This document shows, one piece after another, positions 1 to 5,006 of a DNA stretch of 5,006 bases; position 1 is the stretch's first letter; every line of letters starts with the position of its first letter. The translations under genes were made by a program, and so were the position numbers. Source of the stretch: a bacterium (GTDB lineage Bacteria; AUK180; JAQVHJ01); assembly GCA_028696285.1 (NCBI GenBank), contig JAQVHJ010000207.1, positions 1-5,006 of the forward strand, read 5' to 3'. The notes under the pieces are model-generated. The model ran no database searches. It worked only from the letters and a program-made list of their open reading frames with translations, and had not been told where the DNA came from.

Positions 1-1328
1 AAGAGGTTGACGATGAAAAATCCTGTTCTTGAAATTTTAAACGGGTAAAACATAATATACTTTTCCTGTTCTTGTTCCGGACTTCGAGATGAAATTCCTT
101 TCAGTTCTCTTATGGTGAACCTGTCTGTTTTATTTAAGAACTTTTCAATTACATCTGTTGTTTCTTCTTTTTCGATTGAGCAAGTGATATAGATAATATT
201 CCCTCCGGGTTTACATAATTTAGCGCTGTTTTGAATAATTGCAAGTTGTCTTTGAGAAACTTCATTCAAGTCAGATTCACTTCTTCTCCATCGAATATCG
301 GGTTTTGCCGCGATCACCCCGAGATTGGAGCAGGGCGCGTCGATTAAAACCGTGCTGAACTTTTCAGTGAATGAATCAGGAAATTCCAATGCATCAAAAT
401 TATATGTTGAAATATTTTTTACATTCCATTTATTGAAATTATCAATCATCTCCTTAAATCTTCCGGATTCGATTTCATTTGCAGCACCCATGAAACTATT
501 TTTATTTGATTCCATAATGATCTGTGTTTTTAATCCGGGTGCCGCACAAAGATCAATATAATCACTCTTAATATTTTCCGATGCAATCCTTGCGACCATG
601 ACGGAAGATTCATCCTGAATGATGCAATTACCTTCAAGGAAATATTCTGAATTTAAAATATCCTGAATACCTTTACTGATCAAGAGTATGCCGTCAGTCT
701 CCGCGGGAGAATGTTCAATCCCGTTTTCATCAAGGAAGTTTTGCAGTTCTTTTAAATTGGATTTCAAAAGATTCGGCCTGATAAAATGAGGATATGGTTT
801 CTGGTTAAATTGACAGTATTTTTCAGTATTTTCATAGCCGAATTCATTTATCCATCGTTCAACGAGCCAAAGCGGATGTGAATATTTAACAGAGATCAGT
901 TTCGAACCTTTCAAGTCAATATTTTCAAGAAGGAATCTCTCAGAACGTCCCGAGACCCGTTCAAGCTTCCGCAAGACCGCATTAACCAGGCCGGAAAATT
1001 TTCGGGACGGGGATTTCTTTACTATTTCAACCGTGTCATTTATAATTGAATAGGACGGAGTTTTATCCATGAAAAATAATTGATATGCTCCCGTTATAAG
1101 GTTTGCTTCAACGAAAGGGGGGAGTGGTTTTTTATAATCAAGCATAATCTGAACATGGTATTTAAGCAGAAGGAACTGCTTTAAGATGCCGATTGCCAGG
1201 TTTGAAAAGAATCTTCTGTCGAGCTTTGAATCTATCTCGTTCAATAAATCAGAAATCTCCCTGAATTTATTTAAATAGAAGAAATCCTGAACAAGGTTCG
1301 CGGTTTTTTTTCTAATAGCCAGGCTCAA
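1..1328 (-). CDS. rsmB: 16S rRNA (cytosine-5)-methyltransferase RsmB (Sun/Fmu family), 3' end cut by window edge
   Basis: The family transfers a methyl group from SAM to C5 of a cytosine in 16S rRNA (C967 in E. coli). The frame is open from 1328 to the left edge and gives 442 residues. Residues 1-150 or so form the NusB-like RNA-binding domain; the rest is the Rossmann methyltransferase. Visible motifs are motif I DLCAAPGLKT (259-268), motif IV DAPCS (330-334, Cys333), then KPDIRW, and motif VI TCS (Cys383, the expected nucleophile). The two cysteines are 50 residues apart, as in E. coli RsmB. The sequence ends in GFFIVNL, which matches the family C-terminus, so only a few residues are missing. 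There is no ATG or GTG between the upstream in-frame stop (1353-1355) and the domain. TTG at 1328-1326, with AAGGAG 7 nt upstream, is the clear start. The gene overlaps the transporter's last 17 nt. Oddities: Leu266 stands where the second Gly of motif I is usual, and Glu285 where motif II normally has Asp. Confidence 0.93.
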   Translation of the reverse strand, partial: MSLAIRKKTANLVQDFFYLNKFREISDLLNEIDSKLDRRFFSNLAIGILKQFLLLKYHVQIMLDYKKPLPPFVEANLITGAYQLFFMDKTPSYSIINDTVEIVKKSPSRKFSGLVNAVLRKLERVSGRSERFLLENIDLKGSKLISVKYSHPLWLVERWINEFGYENTEKYCQFNQKPYPHFIRPNLLKSNLKELQNFLDENGIEHSPAETDGILLISKGIQDILNSEYFLEGNCIIQDESSVMVARIASENIKSDYIDLCAAPGLKTQIIMESNKNSFMGAANEIESGRFKEMIDNFNKWNVKNISTYNFDALEFPDSFTEKFSTVLIDAPCSNLGVIAAKPDIRWRRSESDLNEVSQRQLAIIQNSAKLCKPGGNIIYITCSIEKEETTDVIEKFLNKTDRFTIRELKGISSRSPEQEQEKYIMFYPFKISRTGFFIVNL

Positions 1329-2634
1329 CAGAAAACTCCTTAAGTTTTTTACTTATAAAGAATGCGGCAATACTGAATGTAAATGCCAGGATAAATAATG
1401 TTCCGAAAGAATACTTGGAAATTACCCCCCCGAGAATAGGCAGAAGCAGTATAGGGGTATTTAATGTATTAATGAACCCGACGTAAATCTCACGTTTATT
1501 TTCAGGTGCCATTTCGAGTAGGTAATTATAATATCCCATTCCGTCAGAAAAGACCAGGGAACTTATCATGAAAGCGGAGAGACTCAGGAGGAGCTGGGAA
1601 GGATTCAGGTTAATAACAGCAATATTGATGTTCATTAATTCGGGTAAGAACCTGTCAAGTGCAATTGCAATTAAAATTATTCCGGTTAAAGTAATAAGAA
1701 GAACTGCTGTAATGTTCTGAACTTGAACACTTCCCTTCTTTTCTGAAATCTTCTTCCACCAGATGTTAGAGAATATCCCTATTATCGCCGAGACAGCGAG
1801 GAATATTCCCGCATCACTCTTTTCTATCCCTAATTTCTCTATTCCAAGCGGGATAATAAAAGGAATTGACATGAGTCCGATTCCGAGAAAGAACCGGTAA
1901 AGATAAAAGTTCCTGAAATTAAAGTCTTGAATTAATGTTTTCCATGCATCTTTGTAAAAGTTTTTACCGATAATATTTTTTTTCAGTTCATTATTAGAAG
2001 GCGGTTCCTTCACCCCGAAAAAAATAAAAAAAGCAACCGCAGTAAAAATAGTTGAAATAAAGAAAAGGATGCAGAAGTTAAGAGGGAATTTCATCGGGGA
2101 ATTTTCCGAAAGAATGAATTTGACAGCAAACCCTGCTAAAAAAGAGAGAATCCCCCCGGTAATGAAGCGGTAAGCAAAGAAACTGCTTCTTTTTTTCTGG
2201 TCAATAGTTTTTGCAACGATATCCATGAATGGGATCCCTGCGAGTCCTCCTGTTCCGTATGCGAGTAGAAGGCAGATAAAGAAAAGAATAAGGACGAGGT
2301 AGTCGGGAATCTTTCCGATCAGGCAGACTGTTGCGGTTATCATGCACCATGAAAAAATACGGATGTAAGCAGCAACACGGTATAACGGCATTTTATAGTG
2401 ATTTACGTATGTCCACTTGGTAAAGAATGCCTGGGGCAGGTACCATCCTGCGATAATTACTGCGGATGCAATTCCAATCAGAATTTTTGAATCGGTTAGT
2501 AAAAGGAGGAAAACCGGTATGACAAAATACCTGTCTCTCAGTGAATCGGAGAAATTATAAATAGTACCGTTTAAAACTCCCAGGATGAAATTCCTGTTTG
2601 AGTCTGATGCAATTTCACTTTTGGCATTTTTCAA
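1312..2634 (-). CDS. MFS transporter, 12 transmembrane helices, substrate unknown
   Basis: This is an inner-membrane major facilitator of 440 residues, a normal length for the family. Hydrophobic segments fall at about 15-45, 50-70, 87-107, 111-137, 153-175, 186-208, 243-265, 275-293, 306-326, 346-364, 384-404 and 411-428. That is two bundles of six joined by a basic central loop (209-240). Between helices 4 and 5 lies GIPFMDIVAKTIDQKKRSSF, and before helix 11 MAPENKREIYVGF. Both have the pattern of the conserved cytoplasmic loops of this superfamily, in which a short acidic and basic stretch precedes a helix. The substrate cannot be read from the sequence. The start is TTG: an in-frame TGA lies at 2640-2638 and there is no ATG or GTG before helix 1. 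No good Shine-Dalgarno site is visible. The gene lies 43 nt downstream of the TPR gene and overlaps rsmB by 17 nt, so it is probably the middle gene of a three-gene operon. No functional link to either neighbour is evident. Confidence 0.88.
   Translation of the reverse strand: MKNAKSEIASDSNRNFILGVLNGTIYNFSDSLRDRYFVIPVFLLLLTDSKILIGIASAVIIAGWYLPQAFFTKWTYVNHYKMPLYRVAAYIRIFSWCMITATVCLIGKIPDYLVLILFFICLLLAYGTGGLAGIPFMDIVAKTIDQKKRSSFFAYRFITGGILSFLAGFAVKFILSENSPMKFPLNFCILFFISTIFTAVAFFIFFGVKEPPSNNELKKNIIGKNFYKDAWKTLIQDFNFRNFYLYRFFLGIGLMSIPFIIPLGIEKLGIEKSDAGIFLAVSAIIGIFSNIWWKKISEKKGSVQVQNITAVLLITLTGIILIAIALDRFLPELMNINIAVINLNPSQLLLSLSAFMISSLVFSDGMGYYNYLLEMAPENKREIYVGFINTLNTPILLLPILGGVISKYSFGTLFILAFTFSIAAFFISKKLKEFSVEPGY
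1336..1341 (-). promoter_or_regulatory. Shine-Dalgarno site of rsmB inside the upstream transporter gene
   Basis: AAGGAG on the minus strand lies 7 nt before the TTG at 1328-1326, within the last codons of the MFS gene. It decides the rsmB start, because no ATG or GTG is available there. A ribosome finishing the transporter passes directly over it, so translational coupling is likely (inference). Confidence 0.75.
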
Positions 2635-2637
2635 AGT

Positions 2638-2646
2638 TCAACTCAT
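2638..2646 (-). other. Two-codon minicistron ATG-AGT-TGA just before the MFS start
   Basis: Read on the minus strand, ATG AGT TGA is in the same frame as the transporter and is followed by ACT and then the TTG start. It could be a tiny leader that delivers ribosomes to the weak TTG. It could also be the original start codon, now separated from the gene by a nonsense change or a base-call error. The sequence alone does not decide. Confidence 0.35.
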
Positions 2647-2677
2647 TTCAGGAAAACAATATTTGCGTTTTCTTATG

Positions 2678-3415
2678 CTATTTTTTAATTTTGTAAAAAA
2701 GGATTCTGGAATCTCTTTTATTATTCTGCGCTTCGACAGGGTCAGCCGGATTCTCTTCATCCAAGACCTTCTGAAGCTGTTCAAGGGCTTTATCATTCTT
2801 TTCCATTTCAACATAAGTTACTGCGAGTTCATATCTGTGAAGGGTATCGTTTGGTTTCAATGCGATTGCTTTAAGGAGTTCTTCTTCGGATTTTTCGTTT
2901 GATCCGCCTTTGAATCCGGGGAGTTTCCTGTACATAACTCCGAGAACATGATGAGCGCCGTTATGGTTCGGATTGAGTTCGAGGGTCTTATTCATCCGGC
3001 CTTTGATTGGTTCAATAAGAAAGAATGATTTCAATACTCCGCGGGTATCACCGATCATTCCCATTGCAACACCTGACCAGTAATATACTTCGGGGTTCTT
3101 TGGATCTTTTTCTATTCCTTTATCGGCAACTTCCTGCGCTTTTTCAAACAGCTTAATTTTCTCGTCTTTATCTTCCGTTAATTTTCCTTTCCAGTAATGA
3201 TATCTTGAGAGTCTCCAGTAAATATCCCCGTCATTGGGATTATCCTTTAGCATCTCATTTAGTTTATCGTAATAAGTCTGTAAATTATTCCCTTCATTCC
3301 TGCTGAAATATAAAGCATCAATCTCTGCAAAGTTATCTTCCGAATCTTCTCCTGCAAAAACAGGGAAAATAAAGCCTGAAATCAGAACTAAAATAAGAAT
3401 GGCACACTTTCTCAT
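2678..3415 (-). CDS. Exported tetratricopeptide-repeat protein, RMDN/TatT-like
   Basis: The protein has 245 residues. It starts with a basic tip and a hydrophobic core (MRKCAILILVLISGFIFPVFA) that reads as a Sec signal peptide, with likely cleavage after Ala21. There is no lipobox cysteine at the cleavage point, so a soluble periplasmic or secreted product is expected. The mature part is helical and contains TPR-like units: about 64-106 (ending in IEKDPKNPEVYY), 110-155 (ending in LELNPNHNGAHH), 156-195 (ending in IALKPND) and 196-222. The pattern of a GDTRG turn, a long helix with IEPIK, then LELNP and LPGFKGG resembles the TPR subgroup that includes eukaryotic RMDN proteins and the bacterial TatT TRAP-associated family. 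I recognise this by pattern only. TPR proteins act as binding scaffolds; the partner here is unknown. The start ATG has AAGGAGGG 7 nt upstream (3430-3423). It is the first gene of the minus-strand unit, driven by a near-ideal promoter. Confidence 0.85.
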   Translation of the reverse strand: MRKCAILILVLISGFIFPVFAGEDSEDNFAEIDALYFSRNEGNNLQTYYDKLNEMLKDNPNDGDIYWRLSRYHYWKGKLTEDKDEKIKLFEKAQEVADKGIEKDPKNPEVYYWSGVAMGMIGDTRGVLKSFFLIEPIKGRMNKTLELNPNHNGAHHVLGVMYRKLPGFKGGSNEKSEEELLKAIALKPNDTLHRYELAVTYVEMEKNDKALEQLQKVLDEENPADPVEAQNNKRDSRILFYKIKK

Positions 3416-3438
3416 GGGAATACCCTCCTTTTTAAAAA

Positions 3439-3467
3439 ATTATAACACATTCAAGTTGAAATGTCAA
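3439..3467 (-). promoter_or_regulatory. Sigma-70 promoter of the TPR-MFS-rsmB unit
   Basis: On the minus strand, the -35 TTGACA (3467-3462) and the -10 TATAAT (3444-3439) are both perfect consensus, with a 17-nt spacer. TG plus one base precedes the -10, giving the extended form TGTTATAAT. Transcription should start near 3432, leaving a leader of about 17 nt that is mostly the Shine-Dalgarno site. The predicted strength is high. It shares its DNA with the plus-strand promoter. Confidence 0.85.
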
Positions 3468-3484
3468 TTTATTTATGTTATAAT
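3456..3484 (+). promoter_or_regulatory. Sigma-70 promoter of the folD-mocA unit
   Basis: On the plus strand, the -35 TTGAAA (3456-3461, five of six consensus bases) and the -10 TATAAT (3479-3484, perfect) are separated by 17 nt, with an extended -10 (TGTTATAAT). The start of transcription is expected near 3491, about 14 nt before the folD ATG. Its -35 box directly abuts the -35 box of the opposite promoter (3462-3467). The two polymerases would compete for the same DNA. Confidence 0.82.
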
Positions 3485-3504
3485 AAAAGTAAAAAGGAAG
3501 CCGA

Positions 3505-4350
3505 ATGTCCTCACAATTAATAAAAGGGAAAGAGATTTCAGCATCAATTCAGAGTGAGTTAACACCCGTGATAGAAGGATATTTAAGTTCAGGAAGAAAG
3601 ATTAATATTGCAATAATTTATTTCGGGAATGACCCGTCTGCAGAGAGTTATATAAAATCGAAAGAGAAGACATTTAAAAAATTCGGGATTGCGATTAACC
3701 TCTTTAATTTTCCTGAAACCACGGAAAAAGCGACTGTATTAAAAAAAATCCATGAACTTAATACGGACCCTGACTGTAAAGGGATAATGATTGAGATGCC
3801 GGTTCCCGGGCAGTTTGATAAGCTTGAGCTTTTCAGCGAGATATATCCATCAAAGGATATTGATTGCCTGACACCTTATAATTACGGCAGGCTTCTCCTC
3901 GGGTATCCGGGTCCTGTTCCCGCAACTGCGGGTGCGGTTATTGAGGTTATAAAGAGGTCGGGATTTGAGTTGTCAGGGAAGAATGTGACGGTTGTGGGCA
4001 GATCAAATATAGTAGGAAAACCTCTTGCTCTCCTCCTTCTGCGCGAAAACAGCACAGTTACTGTTTGCCATACAAAAACAAAAAACCTCCCGGAAAAAAC
4101 AAAGCAGGCGGATATCGTGGTTGTATCTGCAGGCAAACCGAAACTTCTGGGTGAAGAGTATTTCCGGAAGGAATCAATTGTAATTGATGTGGGAATTAAT
4201 TTTCTTGAGGGGAAACTCTGCGGGGATGTTGATTATGATAATGTTTCAGAGAAGGTCAAGGCAATTACCCCGGTTCCCGGAGGGGTCGGACCGGTAACTT
4301 CAATTTTTCTTATAAAAAATCTAACAGTATTAATGGGGTTATCAAAATGA
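3505..4350 (+). CDS. folD: Bifunctional methylenetetrahydrofolate dehydrogenase / methenyltetrahydrofolate cyclohydrolase
   Basis: FolD interconverts 5,10-methylene-, 5,10-methenyl- and 10-formyl-tetrahydrofolate in the cytosol using NAD(P). The 281 residues match the family's usual 280-300. The N-terminal catalytic domain shows YIKSK (Tyr49, Lys53, matching E. coli Tyr50 and Lys54), EMPVP (96-100) and KDIDCLTPYNYGRL (117-130, Asp120 matching E. coli Asp121). The Rossmann domain shows VVGRSNIVGKPLALLLL (163-179), VTVCHTKT (185-192), VIDVGIN (226-232), GDVDYDNV and TPVPGGVGPVTS (255-266). Oddities: Glu97 replaces the usual catalytic Gln (Q98 in E. coli), and CLT replaces the usual GFH after Asp120. 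The dehydrogenase assignment is firm; cyclohydrolase activity is less certain. Start ATG has AAGGAAG (3494-3500) close upstream. It is the first gene after a strong promoter and overlaps the next gene by 4 nt (ATGA). Confidence 0.95.
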   Translation: MSSQLIKGKEISASIQSELTPVIEGYLSSGRKINIAIIYFGNDPSAESYIKSKEKTFKKFGIAINLFNFPETTEKATVLKKIHELNTDPDCKGIMIEMPVPGQFDKLELFSEIYPSKDIDCLTPYNYGRLLLGYPGPVPATAGAVIEVIKRSGFELSGKNVTVVGRSNIVGKPLALLLLRENSTVTVCHTKTKNLPEKTKQADIVVVSAGKPKLLGEEYFRKESIVIDVGINFLEGKLCGDVDYDNVSEKVKAITPVPGGVGPVTSIFLIKNLTVLMGLSK

Positions 4351-4934
4351 AAAATAAACTTTCAGCAATCATCCTTGCTGCAGGAGAATCATCAAGAATG
4401 GGAAGTCCCAAAGCTCTATTAACGATAGGGAAGATCACATTCCTTGAAAAGATATTTAATAATCTCCAACTCTGCAATTTTAATGAGGTTCTGTGTGTAG
4501 TGGGGAAGGATTTAGAAAAAATTAAGATCGCGCACTCAAAGCTCTTCATTAATTACATCTCTAATGAGAATTATACAGATGGTCAGCTGTCATCAATTAA
4601 GAAGGGACTCCAATCAATTAAACAGGATTCGGAAGGAATCTTTCTGACACTAGTAGATATGCCGTTGATTACTATCGAAACGATGCGGAAGCTGATCAGT
4701 GTTTGGACTGAGAACCCTGATAAGATAATAATTCCTAAATACGAGGAAAAAGGCGGTCACCCGGTAATATTCCCAAGACGCTTTTTTGATCAACTTTTAA
4801 ATGCCCCGCTGGATGAGGGGGCAAGAACAGTCGTTTATGGGAACCCCGAATCAGTTATTAGGGTTGAAGTCTCCGACCCCGGAGTCAGGAAGGATTTTGA
4901 TTATCCTGAAGATTTAACAGAATTAGACATTTAA
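4347..4934 (+). CDS. MocA/MobA-like molybdenum cofactor nucleotidyltransferase
   Basis: This is a cytosolic GT-A-fold NTP transferase of 195 residues, a typical length. Members attach CMP (MocA) or GMP (MobA) to molybdopterin for molybdenum enzymes. The nucleotide loop is LAAGESSRMGSPKALL (10-25). LAAG followed by SSRMG is the MocA-type form, rather than the LAGG of MobA, so CTP is the more likely substrate (inference). Other motifs are GQLSSIKKGL (79-88), the metal-binding LVDMPL (102-107, Asp104), KGGHPVIFPRRFF (135-147), DEGARTV (156-162) and FDYPEDL (184-190), in which Tyr replaces the common Thr. The ATG overlaps the folD stop in ATGA, with GGGG 8 nt upstream, so coupled translation is likely. 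The downstream gene starts 9 nt after the stop. Related sugar-nucleotide or other small NTP transferases share the fold, so the substrate is not proven. Confidence 0.82.
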   Translation: MKNKLSAIILAAGESSRMGSPKALLTIGKITFLEKIFNNLQLCNFNEVLCVVGKDLEKIKIAHSKLFINYISNENYTDGQLSSIKKGLQSIKQDSEGIFLTLVDMPLITIETMRKLISVWTENPDKIIIPKYEEKGGHPVIFPRRFFDQLLNAPLDEGARTVVYGNPESVIRVEVSDPGVRKDFDYPEDLTELDI

Positions 4935-4943
4935 GGTAATCAA

Positions 4944-5006
4944 ATGCAGATAAATATCCATGATTTAATCTCGGAAAATCTCCGCAATCAAATTCCCTTC
5001 GTCCTT
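4944..5006 (+). CDS. 5' end of a third operon gene, possibly XdhC/CoxI-type molybdenum-hydroxylase maturation factor
   Basis: Only 21 codons are visible before the right edge (MQINIHDLISENLRNQIPFV plus Leu). ATG at 4944 has AAGGT 6 nt upstream and lies 9 nt after the preceding stop, so it is a real start in the same operon. A short helix followed by a hydrophobic strand (IPFVL) resembles the N-terminus of XdhC/CoxI proteins, which bind molybdenum cofactor and insert it into xanthine dehydrogenase-type enzymes and often sit next to MocA. The visible part is too short to establish this, and the family call rests mainly on context. Confidence 0.45.
   Translation, partial: MQINIHDLISENLRNQIPFVL

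Larger units (their letters stand above)
3439..3484. repeat. Dyad-symmetric divergent promoter region
   Basis: The 46 bp are centred at 3461/3462. The outer arms ATTATAACA (3439-3447) and TGTTATAAT (3476-3484) are a perfect 9-bp inverted repeat. The central TTGAAATGTCAA is an imperfect palindrome. By hand count, 17 of 23 positions pair across the centre. The symmetry is largely explained by two near-identical promoters with equal spacers placed back to back. The centre could also be an operator for a dimeric regulator, but no regulator gene is in the window. Confidence 0.7.

Noticed and set aside
325..561. 78-codon open frame on the plus strand
   Set aside because: It lies wholly inside rsmB, antisense to the motif I to motif IV region. 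It has no recognisable domain or ribosome site.
2652..2672. Inverted repeat GAAAAC / GTTTTC in the 43-nt gap between the TPR and MFS genes, considered as a terminator
   Set aside because: The stem is only 6 bp and AT-rich, with a 9-nt loop and no U-tract on the minus-strand transcript. It is too weak to call a terminator or attenuator.
2585..2902. 105-codon open frame on the plus strand
   Set aside because: It spans the MFS and TPR genes antisense. Its Phe-rich composition is what the reverse of Lys/Glu-rich codons gives.
3882..4136. 84-codon open frame on the minus strand with an Arg run
   Set aside because: It is antisense to the conserved Rossmann domain of folD. The Arg run is the reverse of the Leu-rich ALLLLRE stretch.
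4310..4549. 79-codon open frame on the minus strand
   Set aside because: It is antisense to the folD-mocA junction and has no supporting signal.
4802..4823. TGCCCC / GGGGCA inverted repeat
   Set aside because: It is inside the mocA coding region, encodes conserved residues (APLDEGA) and has no U-tract, so it is a chance stem.

Overview
The window holds four complete genes and two partial ones in two divergent transcription units, with almost no non-coding DNA. It looks like ordinary bacterial chromosome. I see no mobile element, CRISPR array, tRNA or rRNA. The DNA is AT-rich, and two genes have start codons that can only be TTG. Shine-Dalgarno sites are strong in several places, and the central promoters match the classical sigma-70 consensus (TTGACA/TATAAT). 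Those promoters and Shine-Dalgarno sites argue against a typical Bacteroidota genome. A low-GC member of another lineage, such as an Ignavibacteria-like or other poorly cultured group, is only a guess, because no marker gene here settles it.

Left, minus-strand unit, read from about 3432 down past position 1: a secreted TPR protein (3415-2678), then a 12-helix MFS transporter (2634-1312), then the rRNA cytosine methyltransferase RsmB (1328 to the left edge, lacking only its last few residues). The gaps are 43 nt and a 17 nt overlap, so one transcript is likely.

Centre, 3416-3504: an 89-bp divergent intergenic region with two very strong, interlocked promoters. Each has a -35 box, a 17-nt spacer and an extended -10 (TGTTATAAT). 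They are arranged with dyad symmetry so that the two -35 boxes abut. Both leaders are short, about 14-17 nt.

Right, plus-strand unit: folD (3505-4350), a MocA/MobA-like nucleotidyltransferase (4347-4934, 4-nt ATGA overlap with folD), and the first 21 codons of a third gene (4944 to the right edge) that could be an XdhC/CoxI-type maturation factor. The unit links folate one-carbon chemistry to probable molybdenum-hydroxylase cofactor maturation. That combination is seen in purine-degrading gene sets, but here it is an inference from three genes.

I found no clearly undescribed system. The points most worth a second look are the symmetric divergent promoter, the altered active-site residues of FolD, the altered SAM-motif residues of RsmB, the ATG-AGT-TGA minicistron just before the MFS start, and the folD-mocA-xdhC-like operon.
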